Below, piece after piece: positions 1 through 13,400 of a stretch of 64,000 bases of DNA (positions are counted from its first letter, which is position 1; the number at the start of each line of letters is the position of its first letter). The DNA is from Diatrype stigma (lineage: Eukaryota > Ascomycota > Sordariomycetes > Xylariales > Diatrypaceae), in the NCBI GenBank assembly GCA_022225965.2, contig JAKJXP020000014.1, positions 62,001 through 126,000 of the forward strand. The letters are read 5' to 3'. Made by a program: the position numbers and the translations under genes. The notes below the pieces were generated by a model. The model had not been told where the DNA came from. It made no database searches and was given only the letters and a program-made list of their open reading frames with translations.

Positions 1-296
1 TAGGAAAGATCGGTGAGTCCCAATAATAACGAAAGTCTGAGTAAGACCAATACATAGCCGCGGCTTGATAACTAATTATATGTCACTGGTTAATGATAAC
101 GGGGTAGACGAGAGCCCTTTCCCCCTCGCCGTACTCGCCCATATTCCCGGTTTCTTGTGCGTTTTGTGCCGTCGCGCGAGCGCATCTTGTCGGTCCTCTC
201 TCCGTAGGGCTGAACCGTACGGGGGGGAGGCGAGGGGTGGAGGAGGTGGTGTAACGAATCCTGTTGGTTATCGACACATGCGCCTGACCCACATGT

Positions 297-330
297 AGAA
301 GGAAAGAAAGAAAGAAAGAAAGAAGGAAAA
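297..330. repeat. (GAAA)n microsatellite
   Basis: Purine-only tetranucleotide tract of GAAA units with GGAAA variants at both ends. It is a simple sequence repeat in the spacer, with no sign of coding use. Confidence 0.85.
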
Positions 331-3300
331 ATGAAAGTTGACATGACAATACGCGCGAAGTATACGTTTAGCAACCAATATCCATGCGCCCACATAGTCA
401 CACATGAATACAAACCAACAAAGAACCTAAAGAGTAGTTACTTAGCTATACCTAGTACGCGATCCAGGGTGTAATCAAGGGGGAGCAGGGTCCGGAGCAG
501 GGCACATCCACATATCTACTCTTTTCCTTCTCTCTTTTCTCTGGCTCGTTCTAGCTTAGTTGAGTTATCTGATTATACCTGCTTGGTACGTACGATACCT
601 GGGGCAATGGATATGCTACATGCACCGTCCCTGGCCCCCAAGTTGCGGCGCCAATCTCATTTCCGCGGCTGCGACTAGCGACTTATGTCGTAGTGACCAA
701 GATCAAGCCTTAGATATACCCCTCCCCCCCTCCCCTCCCCTCAATCACGGGTTGATCTGACCAATCAGAAAATTGGCTCGTGGGATGAGACAACGAAAGA
801 AAAAGAGAGGGGGGGAGTGGGAAGATTCCGCAAGCATGGCATCGGGCCCGACTGGCTGCTGCGCTCAGCTGATCATTACCTCATCACGATCCCGACTGGG
901 CACTGTCTCTGGTGCGTGTGTAGATAGTTACATACAGCCATAAGGACAGTCCAGAACTTGGCAAGATGACGGTGACGCACTGCCAATGCTGAAAGACAGC
1001 GCTTCAGGTTCTAGAGCCGGGCTGTCTGTCTGTTTGTCAGCCGGCATGCCACTTATCGCTGTAGAGGGATCGGGACGGCAGGCCAGGGCAGGCCAGGGCT
1101 GGCCGAGCGATGCCGTACAGGACCGACTGCAAGGCGGTATCTCTCCGTCACACCGGTTGAAACGAGTACCGAATAATAGGTGTTGCGAATGTGAAGAATG
1201 ATGTGCTTCCAGGGGGCGGGGGCTCGACGCGGCAGACAGAGACATACATATGTAGGCAGGTAGATATATAGATAACTACTTAGCTTACGGCTTGGAAGGC
1301 CACTGAACTCACACACACATTGGCCTAATACGATGCAGCCGTCCCGTCCGTCTGTTAACTAAGTGGGAAAGTGTTCACTGACAGCAGAGAGCATGACCGC
1401 ACCTGCATCGGCGCGGTTTGAGGCTCAGCTCGCAGAATGTTGCACAATCTAGTCTGGACCGATGCTACTGCACGATTAGGGAACAGCCCTTGGAAAAGAA
1501 ATATCGTGGAACATTGCCCACGTTTAGGCACTTGGGCGCTTGCATACGTAATTGCCTCGGCAGTCTGTTTACTTCTAATAGTGATTAGTGAATCTTATTG
1601 CTTTCGGGATTTCATAGTCAGCTGAATATTAGGAACCTGATATCAATTTTTCCGGTGTTTAGGGAACTTGTCAACTAAGGTCTAGTTACCTATGTAAGTA
1701 GTTACCTAGGTATCTTCTGTGGACATCTAGCCTATTAGCATTAGGAAGGCAAAATGGTACAGTTGAGAACGATGAATATCGGGCCTCATTAGGTATCATT
1801 AAATATCATTGTTACAGGGATTAAAGCAGCAGGAATAGATGACACCTCATACTTACCTGGCGCTTGTTGCGACATGTTGCCCAGCTACGTACAGTGCTAT
1901 ACAGACCTATAATCGAACAGCCTGGAAGCCTATTAATATGAGTGGAGTTGCCGGAGAAGCACTAACACCACCAAAGATGTCGCTGAGTGATCCTGTTAAA
2001 ATGTAGAATAGAAATCTTGCTAGGAGTCCTTGCTAGACTGAATCTATTTGAGCATTTTACCTTCATACCCATGTTCTTGCTCCTGTTACATATCATCGTT
2101 GTCTCACGGGGATACCAAGACAGCGTTGACTAGAGCCAACGACCGCAGGGAAGGCTTAGTGATTTGCTTGCAATAAGCTACCGACCTACTCTTCAGCTCT
2201 CAGCCGTACATGTCGTCATCGGCTGTCTGATGGCCCAGGTTCCCCAGAGATTCGTAGCCCCAATTGCCGATGTACTGATGCGATTCGGTGGGGTCATCTG
2301 TAGGTACTGGAAGTATCGCGCATACTACTTTGAGGGAAAATGGAGAGGTATACATGGTTGCGTAGTAGTCAGGTGGCGCTTTCTCGGAAAGACACACCGA
2401 GAGGGATCGACCAGGCAGGCTGCCAGGCTGAAGAAAAAAAGAGAGAATAATGAAAGAAAAGAAGAGAAGAAGAAAATAGAACACGAACTAGTAGGTCATG
2501 ATCAGTCCATGTTCTATACATGTCCCATTGCAGCTTTTAGATCGGGCTGGATGGCGCTCTTAAGGTAGCAACGAAAAAAACGGCCGTGGTGAAACACCAA
2601 GGCTTCATTTGCAGCTAGCAAAGAGGGTTGGCAACACGGGACCGTTGTGAGGCGGCGTACTGTAAAAGCTACCCAAGCTGAAGTAGGTAGCATGGCATGG
2701 CAGACAGGCAAGACATCAGCCACCACAGGATGGGAGGAATCATTGCATGGCACACGTCGATGTATGCAGGTGTATATGCAAACACACACGAGTATCTGGT
2801 AGTAGAGCACGAAACGATAATAATAGCGCCCACCATGTTTCTCATCATTCGAGTACTTGCAGTACATACAGAGAACGATCGCTGGAATTCTCCACAAAAG
2901 CCTATCTTGGTATTTCGCTAATCGACCTACGAGATGAGCAGTGAAGGCCGGAACATAGGTCAAGTTATTTTGCAACTGGGGGCTTGTTTGCAAGTACAAT
3001 ATGGGGACCACAGGGTTGCAGGTGATAGCAGCTAGAGCAGGATTAAAAACACGCATATCTTCGGTAGTCAGTCCATTTCTTACTAGGTAGACCTTGGGGG
3101 CGTTAAGCTGAATGTGGATATAGTGAGTAAGGAACTGCAATGGTATGGTTGTACGAAGTACACATCCCCAAGAAGTTTGAAAAGAATGTATTGTAAGTAC
3201 TGTACTAACTAAGTGGCAGGTAATTGGCATTCCTGGCAGCACCCGCAAGTATGTAATGCCGCGTATCTGTCTGCTTCGTACCTCAGGTAAAATGCCCGAT

Positions 3301-5118
3301 GTACAAACCGTATAAGCGAGGCAAAGTAGTATCGGTTCACCCGGGTCCCAGGTTGGCACAAGACACTGCCGCCGCGGGGTAAGGGTAATAAGGCAAGGTC
3401 CGAATAGAACCCTGTTAACAAACGTTGGGTTTACATTTTGTAGATTATTGTTACTACGGTATGTACTAGTTGGACAGACTTGCATGGTCCAAATCCAGTG
3501 AATAGCACCCTATCAGGTTGTCAAAATGACAAGACAAACATGCGCCGTTAGGACCTCCCTGCCCTTTCGACCCTTCTCCCCTTATAAAAACTTGCTCTTC
3601 CAAGGGTAACTTTCTGCGCTGATAATCGGGTCTTCCTCGTCAATCTCCTACTGCTAACGGATAAAAAGAGAGAGACCAAGAGTGGCAGATTTCGGCTGCA
3701 CGTCATTAGGGCCCCACATCCAGAGATTAAGGAGCCGCCCACTGGGATTCGAGCTGAGCATACCTATGTAGTATCCGCCTTTCTCAACTTACATACAAGC
3801 ACAGCCGAGGTCTTATGCCTAGGGAAGACAAGAATAAAAATAAAATAAAACATTCAGCCATCTCTCTTTCTCCGGTGAAGCTCTAGGCTCCAGGGGCACC
3901 CGAGCCGATCGACGAAGGTGACACTGATACGCGGGTGCGATTTCGACCCCCCACGGTGGTGTCTGTCAGTCAGCCCTAATACGACCTAAATATATGGAAA
4001 AAAACCCAAAGTTTCCAGAGTTCGGGGGAGATTGTTCTTTTCATGTACCCGGAGGTAGACTGAAGTGGGTCGGGCAATCGTTTGGGAAGACCTGTACAGC
4101 AGCTACCATTACTACGATAAGTCAGTGATTAACCGCTAGATTGTTCTCCAGTCCGCAGTTTTTGCACAAATGCATATGGAGATTATATTATCTAGGGGTG
4201 GTTAATTGACCATAACATTGCGCAAAGTCGCGAAAACAAGGAGGCAGAACGTTGATTCAGAGTTTCCACCCCGGTGGAGACGCCGGGGACTTAAACTTTC
4301 GCCCGCTCGCTCGCTTGCTCGCTTTCCCACAAGGGCCGGCCCCTGCCGCAACCTACCACCAGGTGCCAAGTTAGCGAGAAGGTCATTAGCGAACTAGGTA
4401 CTAACCGCAATAACCATGGGGAAGTCTTGCGAAGCCGGTGAGAGCAAGGAGTAAATCAGACGAGTGGGCTGCAGTTTAGGTAGTTCCTTCTAATAAGGGC
4501 TTAGCATCCAAGACCTAACCTTGAACTACGGCAACTATGGCGCGCAGCTAGGCATGCCTTTTCCAGCCGTGAATGCAATCCGCTTGCTGTTCTGGCGCTG
4601 TTCTGAGCGTGATTTTTTTTTCCCTTTCTTTTTTCTTTTTCGGCGCTTGAGCTCAGCACGGTCTAGTCGTGCTTTAGTAGTCGCATGCCGGACTGCCTTA
4701 GCCTCACCTCTAGTGCCCGCTGCGGAGCCTTGCATTGGCGTATCGTGGGCCGGTGTTGGTTTGGTGGTTCCATAGCACTGTGGGGAATTCCTTCCTCGGT
4801 CAGGGGCTAGGGGCTAATAATAACGGGAACTTTCCCTCTTTACTGTTAACGCCGTAACTAGAACCCGCTAGCTGGGCCATAGTGGAAAACGGTTTCGGAC
4901 AGGGCCGAGATTAATTAATACGGTTTTCTCGTTACGTTTAATCCGTTTCACAGACCAAGAGGTTGATTAAAGCTGCCAAGGAAATTTGGAACATCTGACG
5001 AAGCGCAAAGATTTCTTGGAGCACAGAGCTCCTTGTTTAACGAGACTACGTAGTTTGATAAGATCGTGCATGGCATGCATTGTATGGAGCTGGGCGCTTT
5101 ATCAGTAGTCAACATGGC

Positions 5119-5142
5119 TTTTGCCTTTGCCTTTGCCTTTAC
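5119..5142. repeat. (TTTGCC)n hexanucleotide repeat
   Basis: Four consecutive TTTGCC-type units, the last one varied, lie in non-coding sequence. It is too short to say more. Confidence 0.8.
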
Positions 5143-6180
5143 CTGCACTGGTGGGAGGAATTGTGAAAAGAAGATAGCATTGATCTCTCGCATCAAGGAA
5201 GCTATGGGAAAGGAACATCGACTCTTCGAGTTCCAACAGTAAGATTGAGATGAACGTCTTGTCATTCCGGCTACCCGCCTGTATAATACGTAGATACTAG
5301 TAGGTATAGGTAACGCAACTACTAGAGAGGTAACTGGACGCTCGGTGCCCTTTTCTCAATATAAAAATAAAATGGGTTGCTTTACTCGAAGAGTCGGAAA
5401 CACAGGATCCGCCCAAGCAAGAAAACGAGATAGGAGAAGAGGCGATACGGGGGAGTTTTTGATCTCACCAGGAGCTTTGAGGCAATAAAGTGAAAGGCAA
5501 TCGCCCGCCGTGGAGGAAGAAAAAAGGATGCCCCAATTCCCGTCTTTCCCAGTGCCACCCGCTGATTTCGTTTCGTCTTGTCTTCAGACCTCCCTCCCAT
5601 CTCTTTCTCTACCTTCACACCTTCACTGCCTCCAGCACGGCATATTCGTCAGAACGACCGTCCCCCCCTGTTAGCCCCTGGCATTTCGTCTACAACACCC
5701 TCCCCGGCTCTCATCCTCCTCTTCCCCACAAGTCCACATATAAATCATCACGCTCGGGTATCCTTTCCGATGGGATTATGCCACCAAGGCGCATCCATCG
5801 GCTCCCTTCCGAATCGCACAAAGCCCGTCAATCATTCTTCGTATACATCCGTAAAAAGAAGAAGGAAAGAAAAAAAGCGCAATATTCCATTGCAATGCTC
5901 ATGAATCTTCGCGGTTCCCTTTGTCTTTCCTGTTCCGTACGCCGTTATTCCCAGCCCTCCAGCCCGCAGGCGGCATGAGACCCAAACACTCGAATGAAGA
6001 AGGCATGTATGCTTTTCATATCCCGATCCCGGTCCCGAACCGAATGCAAATATCAAGTCGCTCTGCGCAAATCACCAAATTCAAATGCCGTGTTAAACGC
6101 ACTAATATTTGCCCAGTGTTACATGTACTGTCGCGCCTGTCGGAACAGAGGTTGTTCGCGCGTCTTCGCATCGTTCGCAT

Positions 6181-8099
6181 TCACCCAGACTGGGGAATAG
6201 GATAATATCCGGCAGAGCTCGGCTTACCCTCGAACCGATTGCAGCCACCGGCGTAGTAAGAAGGACCAGGCTGGTATATGCTGGGAAGAGTGCCCTCGAA
6301 TTCATGCTTCAGTTTCGAGGAAGCAGAGGCGGTCGATTCAGCGGTAGTGGTCGAACTCGATGTCATCATATGATCGTGATCAGCGGTGCGGTCGGGAAAC
6401 ATGTGAACGCCGTGCCTCGGGTTTGTCCCTTCGTAGATTGCCGCGGGATAGTATTGGTATTCCTTCGTAGTATCGATCGCTTTGGCTTCATCAGCTGTCA
6501 TGACGGGTTCGGCGGGTAGTTGGCGTGAAGTGCCATAATGACCCGAGCGAGGATCGTAACCACCACTGACCCCGTACGCGCCCGGTAGCATCGACGATCC
6601 GCTAGATCCGTATTCGGCCCCCAACACCTGCGAACCGCCGTAGCTGCCCATCCCGCTGGAGCCACCCGGACCGCTACCGGTACTACCTCGTCGGTCCGTC
6701 TGATAGTGGCCAGGGGATCGACCGCGGACAATCATCTTGGCCGACTTCCTCTGCGCGATCTTAATATATCCGTCCGCAGTTTGATTCCCTACATCGGCGT
6801 AGAGCTCCACGAGGAGATGATAGTATTGCTGAGCAGCCCTTCGTTTGCCGTTGTTCGCCGTGGCCTGCTTGAATTGGATTCTCTCGAACGTGTATTCGGC
6901 CGGGAAGGAGTTCTGGCCGCTCTGGGCATAAGAACCACTTTCGTAGATGCTCCTTGACCCACCACCCATGTCATGAGGGCCCGCATACATCCCCAGGGGG
7001 TGAGTAGTCACCTGCTGAGGCGGTTTCGGATTGAGTCTCACTCTCTCGGGCCTCTGCACAGGGCCCTTATCTCTTTTTGGCGTATGCTGCACCAACTCAA
7101 TCATATGGGAGTCGCTCTCGGCTACGACAGCGGCGATGCACATCGCGAATCCCATGACGTGGTAAGTTTGCGAGCTTCCATTTGGGATGTACTGGATGCT
7201 CGCGTTGGGGTAATATGGCGTTAAATTGTAGGAGCAGTTGCACGAGAAGTAGTTCCTGCGGTAGCAGGTCCACTCTCCCTCGGACAAGAAGAACCCCTTG
7301 TCTATTTGTCCCTGAATGTCGATCTTGATGGGACTCTGAGGAGTGTCTCCGTACACGAGCTGGCCATTCGTGGTGATGGCCATGAGGGGAGGGATATTTG
7401 CCGCTTGGCTCTTACCACCGTAGGAGCTGTCCATTCTGCCAACCGGAGCCGTGTAACCGATGCTAGGGCTGGGAGTTGGTGATAGTGGATGGCGCCTTAG
7501 CGGGTTTGCGAAGGATGGAGATCGTGTCGTGTGCTCTGGTTCTCTTCCGTATGATGGTGTCGCCCTGGAGTAGAGCTGTCTTGCGCTGTATCCAGGGTTT
7601 GGTAACGCAGTGGAGCGGTGCATGCCCGGGGAGGAAGTACTACTGCTACCGTGGTGAGCAGGATGAGAGCCAAATGCAGATGTGTCATCGCATGGGAGGA
7701 AGGTGTTCAGAAAGAACTGGCGTGTAACCTACTTGGAGCCCAGGCGAGACCTAACGTCTATGCTGGGAAATATGTGTGCGGCGGTAGAGTAATAGGAGCC
7801 GGCGTCGGGGGAGTACCCCGTGGTCGTGTTAAGAAGTTGTGCGGGAAAACCACCCAGCACAGATGATGGCTGAGGAGGGGTTTCTATCGTCAGGGAGGAT
7901 TCTTGGTTGTATCTAAGGCATGCATCAGCGGCGTATCTACCTAACGGAAGCCCATGGTGCGAGCATCTCATGCCGCATAGCACCACAGAGACGTTGTATC
8001 GTCTTCTTTGTGCAAGGCGCTACTGGGGGAGCGTGTAAGTGTGTGACTAGGGTGGTGATACTGCCAACGCTGCGTACCACAGGGGGCAGCCGGGTACAT
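6181..8099 (-). CDS. vib-1: NDT80/PhoG-domain transcription factor, VIB-1/XprG-like
   Basis: This is a DNA-binding regulator of the NDT80/PhoG family. Fungal members control extracellular protease production, nutrient response and heterokaryon-incompatibility death. The large 3' exon runs 7645-6181. Counting from the Met at 7623, it carries the NDT80-like domain at about residues 78-307: FFLSEGEWTCYRRNYFSC, then YTFERIQF, KRRAAQQYYHLLVELYADVG and IAQRKSAKMIVRGRSPGHY. A Gly/Ser/Tyr-rich tail follows. Upstream, exon 7912-7733 is joined by an 87-bp intron with donor GTAGGT and acceptor TAG, and the frame is kept. The first exon probably starts at the ATG at 8099 (MYPAAPCGTQRW). Its donor is ambiguous (GTGGTG at 7986 or GTCTCT at 7992); both keep frame and give 585 or 583 aa. 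The domain call is firm. The exact N-terminus and the orthology to VIB-1 rather than another paralogue are inference. Confidence 0.85.
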
Positions 8100-8970
8100 G
8101 ATCGGGAGCTGGGAGCCACAGGCATAGCGGAAAAAGACCGAAAGAGCCACAAGCATTCACGTAGTACCTCCACCACTACGGCAGCTACCCTTGCTCACCT
8201 CCCTCCGCGCCTATAGCGAGAAAGCATGAGCTAGATTGTGGCCGCCGCCAGCTGTCTTGATACCGCGCTAACCCAGCAATCAAAATAACACCGACCAGGC
8301 CGCCGCCGTCTGCGTACCCAAACGGCAACATGGGAAACGGGCTAGAGGGGAGCGCCGGAAGATGTTGCAGTGTAGGGTGCAAAGGCAAGGCGAACAAGGT
8401 AGGTAGCGCAGCGTAGCGTAGCGGGCGACTGGGCAGAGGCGGGGGGGACCGCCAACGAGACTTATATGCTCCCCCTATGACGGACGAGAGCAACTCGAAG
8501 GCAGAGCAGAGCGAGGCAGGGCAGTGTGGGCATGACTTACCGCATATCAGCAGCCGCTGGGATCTCGAGATATGTTTCCAGCCCGTTACAGGTGGGCGAC
8601 GAAGACTCGAAGTCCTGCTAGAAGCACGGGAGCCATCAGTATACTGCTCTTGCTGTAGTGATGGCGGAGCGCATATAATCTTGCGGATGTCCAGTCATAA
8701 GAGAGCGTTTCCTGAGGTGAACTGCGGTTAATCATTACCAAGCTGTGGCGGGCATCTCTCTGCTTTCTCAGGCCTGGGTTAATAAATCTGAGCACACGTA
8801 GAAAAGGCCCTGCATTAGCCGGCGACAAAGGCAGAGGTCAGCAGGGGTTCCCGTATTTAACTAACACATGCCAGCTGCAACTCGAGGGACTTGAGACTTC
8901 GGACTTGGGGCTTGGAATCAGGTAGAGAGAAACGAACGAGTGAACAGGACGGGTTGAAATGAATGGCTAT

Positions 8971-9150
8971 GTAGGTATGTATGTAGGCAGGTATGTAGGC
9001 AGGTATGTAGGCACATGTAGGCGTGTAGGCATGTAGGATGTAGGATGTATGTATGTAGGTGGTGGTGGTGGTGGTGGTGCTGCTGCTGCTGGTAGTGGTA
9101 GCGGTAGTGGTGGTAGCAGTGGTGGTGGTGGTAATGGTGGTGGTCGTAGC
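8971..9150. repeat. GTAG/GGCAGGTAT and GGT/GCT compound microsatellite
   Basis: Degenerate units of the type GTATGTAGGCAG fill 8971-9056. They pass directly into GGT, GCT and GGTAGT triplets up to about 9150. Read on either strand this gives Gly-, Ala- or Pro-rich or tyrosine/threonine repeats, but no flanking domain suggests that it is translated. Confidence 0.8.
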
Positions 9151-10339
9151 AGCGGTAGGCTGGTACGTAGTGTTTGCTCTGCAGGGCTACTAAGGCAGTC
9201 TAAGGGCTTCAAGGTTGTTTCTTTCTCAAAGCTCGATCTTTGGTCAAGTACCTTGTCAGTGCCGTGCTGTACACCGTGGTACCTCGAGGTAGGCAGGTAT
9301 CATTACCACCATTGCATGGGCCAAATCAGAAAGGGCTGGCCGGGTAGGTAGCTTGGGTAGTATGTAAGCAGAGAGAGAGGCAGGGGGTCTACAAGCAGCA
9401 GAAAGGGAAGATCTCTCCAAGTACCACCCCATTGGCCCGTTGCTCCCACGTCACACAACGTACAAAGAAACAGAGAGCGAAGACCCGGGGGCTGGCTGGA
9501 TTGATTGCGACCGGTTTTGAATGAAACGCAGCCTGCCGGGAAGCGATGCTCAGAGGCAGTCTAGCAGCATTAAAGCTCGTGACTGGTCCCGATGCTTGGA
9601 ACTCAGCCTCCTCTCTCATTTCGTTTCCCTAGAGAAACTTGGCAGAGCAGAGTGTGTTGCAATCAGACGAAAGGATGGAGAAGTAAAGCACATGCGGGAA
9701 AAAAGAAGAAGAAAAACTAAACACAGGACGATGGGGAAGTCTGGGACCATGGGAAATAGGGAAATGTGAGCATGTGAGATTGAAGAATTAAGGAAAGACG
9801 GTGATGAAAATTTACTGTTGCTTACCTCAACCTGATTGGCTCTTCACCTTTCCTTCTTATTAGTCTTGGCTTGTCTTGTCACTCTTGTGATCTAAACTTC
9901 TTCCCACTCCCAAGTCAAGTCAAGTCGGAGCTGCTATGCTGCTATGCTGCTATTAATCTTCACCCGTCTCCCCGCCTCCTCTCTCAGCAGAGCCAGCCGC
10001 AGCGGCGATGCTGCATGGCCCACGAATTCCGATGATGTGGTTTTCGATCAGTCGAGGCGGCCTAGCATGGCGGTGCTCCTGTGCCGAGAGTGAAAATCGA
10101 GATGCCGGCTTCTGGATTATCGATAATTGACTCCTCCTCCGTGGAAGAAGCATCAAGGAGGGTTGCCAAAAAGGGGGGAGGGAAGTATAAACACGGCGAA
10201 TTGAGGGTGTATAAATGAATATAAATAAAGAATAAAATACGGTACCTTCGGGTTGAGTGGTTGATTCATAAGAGGGGCCTCTCGTTCAAGACAAGAGAGG
10301 CGTGGGTTATTTCGACGAATAAGTGCTAGCGGGTGGTTT

Positions 10340-10473
10340 GGTGCTGGCACAGGCCCAGGTGCAGGCCCCGGTGCAGGTGCAGGTGCTGGTGGTGCTGGTG
10401 GTGCTGGTGCTGGTGCAGGTGCAGGTGCTGGTGCTGGTGCTGGTGCTGGTGCTGGTGCTGGTGCAGGCGGCGG
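10340..10473. repeat. GGTGCW hexanucleotide minisatellite
   Basis: A run of about 130 bases is built from GGTGCT, GGTGCA and GGT units with almost no interruption. It is open in two frames on opposite strands (Val/Leu/Gln on plus, Ser/Thr/Cys on minus). Such double openness is what repeat composition alone would produce, so I do not call a gene. Confidence 0.85.
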
Positions 10474-13400
10474 TTGTAACGGTGCTGGAGTCCGTAATGA
10501 TATCTTCTTCTCTTGCGTGAGATCTCACTCGACCGTTAGCTTAAAACAAGCTTCTTTTTTAGTGCAGTGTGTTCCGAACACACTCCCCCATCCCCCATCC
10601 CCCGTCCCCCGTCCCCCATGCACCATGGCGGCATGGCCTACCAAGACCTGCTATCCACGGATGTACGTAGCTAAGGACGCATCGGTGGGAACTTCATAGG
10701 GCTTGGCTTCACTTGGCTTATGGGAGTGGGAGTGGGGACTGTAAGGGGGGGCGTATGGATTGTATGGACTGTATGGACTGTTTCGTCCAGGGTTTCTCTG
10801 CAGACCGACCTTTGAATAATAATCCCCTGTCATGCCCGCCAACTAAACCCCAGACGGCCAGAATGACACTGCCTATAGATCGACCAAATAAAGCCTCTAT
10901 TTCTATAGCTGCATACCTAGTAAGTCCGGATCCGTCAGCTTCGCGCGTCTTCATCCGAAGCCCTGGATTTCGGATCCGAACGACTCGATCGGCGAAAGTA
11001 AGGTAGGGAAACGGCTCGTGCAGGGAGGCCGTGCAGGGAGGCTGAGATATTATGCGTGAAATGGCGATTGCCTGGGAGATCCAGTGACTGACTAGACCGA
11101 CCCCGGGTTTGGGCTTGGTGGCATACGATACGCCGAAATCAAGTCGATTCGAGCCGAGTCCTGCCCGCCTGCCTGCTTTCTTACGCGTTACTCTGGAGTA
11201 GAGAAGAAAACTGTCGGTTTATTGTGCCGCGATCTTCATTCACTCGGGGATCGCCGTTGTCGCATGTGCATGTGCACCCTCTCTCTGCTTTGCTCAAGCC
11301 TGATCTGCCTCGCCAGGTTTAGTGCTGTGCTCGTCTTTGCTTGGGTCGCTTTCTGTGGCGTCTGCAAGAATCCCAGCACGAAAGAAAAGCCACTTAAGCT
11401 TGTCGGATACGGATGGGGGCACTAGACATACGGGATATACTACTGAATCGTCCCTGGGAGTAGATCAGCACGGCGCCTTAACCGTACATTTTTATTCGGC
11501 GAATTACAATCGAGTCTGGCCGCTCAAATTCGATATTATTGGTCTACCAATCCGTCGGGTCTAGCGAGTAGCAGTCAATGTTGAAGACCTCGGCCAAGAA
11601 GCAAGATATAAGCAAAGGTTTGTTGAACCGAGGCAGGGGCCATAAAGCTTTTAACGTGCAAATGTTCAGACGTACCTAGTATAGTATTTCGGAAAGTAGA
11701 TAGGTTCGCGTCGATGTTGTCCAGAACCCCTATTCGAAGCGCTGTGTCGTTAGGAACGCTCACGGTCAGCGCGTAGTAGCTCTAGTGAGAAACCAGGTCA
11801 GGTCTCGTTGCATCGGCTGACTTCCAAGCCAGCTACCAGTGATCGAGTCGGAAAAGTCCTAATGAAGAGCGTGTCGGTTCCTGCAAGCGGGTTCGGCGAT
11901 TGTTTCTACTTCACCTCGCTGGATGAAGGGGAGACTATATACCCTAGAAGGCCCTCTTGTACCCCTGATGGCGTGGCAGCATCGGTTCGCACGAGAGAAT
12001 CCGCGAAGAAAGTTCTTGAAGAAAGGAAGTGCAGTCCTAGAATGACGGGCTATTACGGGCTGCTCTGTTCGGGGTCGAAGCTAACTTAGCCGTAGCCCAC
12101 AAGCAGGCGTTAAAGAGTTAGTCGGAGCGTGGAGTATAGTTGCTTCTGAAGACCATGAAAGTTTGTTAGAGCCGGCAAAGTGGGTATTTCTCCAGAATCA
12201 CAGGTCAGAATAGGACGATAGCGGTTGTGCAAGCTAGTAAGTCTAAGACAGCGGCGGCTATCGAGACATCCGGGAAAGCGTGGGAAATCTGGAGGCGCGT
12301 TCGATCTTTTATTGCTATCAGCTCCGATATTGCGCAGGTATCGGGCGGGTGGAGAACAACCTCTAGTCCATCATAGGAGGGACATCGGACAATAGGGCAA
12401 GTGGTGTATATAGATGTTACTACGTCTGAATGTCTAGGATATCCAGAGTAGGTGAACGTCTTAAGGGGGCGGCGCTTGGAGGCTGCCTGTCATCACTTAC
12501 TAGCATCAAGTTGGAGTGAGTCAAGCAATGTGAAGCAGAGCCCCTTGGCGCATTTGACATAGAGAGGGATTCAGGCTACCTAACATTCTCCTCCATTACA
12601 ATCAAGTACGAACCCGTTCAAGTTGCAGGGCCCATGGTCCAGGTTGTTTTGACTAACCCCAGACCCAGTAGCCAAACAGATGCCAACGTGTTGCTCTAAA
12701 GGCCTGATCTACTCGCTACTGTAATTAGTACTTCTCAAATGAGAACATGTAGCTTCCTCCCTGGGAATCTTGTATCACACGAGGCTTTCTCCACTCAGAC
12801 GTCTGTTTACAAAACGCGCCTAAAGATGACCCTTTTTTCTTGCTCCTCCTGCATCTCTTCGTAGCTGTTAGATTCGAGTACCTCCGAGTTTCTCTAGTAT
12901 TATCAAGACCTAGGTAGATGATGTCGAATGCGCTCCTGAGAGACCCGTCCACCATGCAACAGATCTGCAGCTATCCTGCCGTCAATGCCTCTACGAGACG
13001 CCACACAAACACCCTCTGGTAATGAGAGAGGATTCTGTCTGGCCGAGCAGTGCCCCAGTGGACGGGAGCCTGCATGCCAGGCTTACGAGCTGCTGGTCGA
13101 TATGAAGCTAGTACCCACCACTTCGATCGAAAATGCCTTGGCACTGTCTATCATGGCCAAGTACGCTTTTTTCGCTCTAATATAACTGGAGGGTATCCAA
13201 GGTTGGCGTGATGTTCTGCTGCGGTATATAGGGGGAGCATCATTTGCCGATCATAGAGATGACAAGAGTCGGTATCCAGATTTCGGTTAGGCCCTGCGAA
13301 CTCAACAGAATAAGCCGATTGCTCTGTTGGCAATGAGTATACTCCCCGGGTAGATGTTAATGATACTCGCTGGGCCTCACAAACTAGCCAGCCAACGTTG

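Larger units (their letters stand above)
1..6180. other. Spacer without a supported gene
   Basis: About 6 kb in which I see no coding region with recognisable domains. Frames are short and low in complexity. The one long frame (2514-3485, minus) is discussed under rejected items. Visible structure is limited to short simple repeats, several poly-A/poly-T and CT-rich stretches (for example 4610-4640 and 5530-5620), and TACCTA-type words around 1690-1715. The part nearest 6.2 kb presumably contains the 3' untranslated region of the NDT80-domain gene that follows on the minus strand. Confidence 0.6.
8100..11000. promoter_or_regulatory. Long upstream region of the NDT80-domain gene
   Basis: About 3 kb upstream of the minus-strand regulator contains no supported gene. 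It is rich in simple repeats (separate entries), with CT/GA-rich stretches and short unconvincing frames. A long 5' leader or extended promoter would be usual for a fungal regulatory gene, but I cannot place a transcription start. This is inference from position only. Confidence 0.3.

Noticed and set aside
2514..3485. Long minus-strand frame of 323 codons
   Set aside because: It has no recognisable domain, irregular Cys/Val/Leu composition, many scattered alternative frames on both strands, and no clear splice or promoter context. Possible chance frame; a transcript would change my mind.
5490..5978. Plus frame of 162 codons rich in Ser, Pro and Lys
   Set aside because: Low-complexity CT-rich DNA gives long open frames; it has no domain and lies where the NDT80-gene 3' region is expected.
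10307..10528. Ser/Thr/Cys-rich minus frame and Val/Leu/Gln plus frame
   Set aside because: Both are produced by the GGTGCW repeat, not by a gene.
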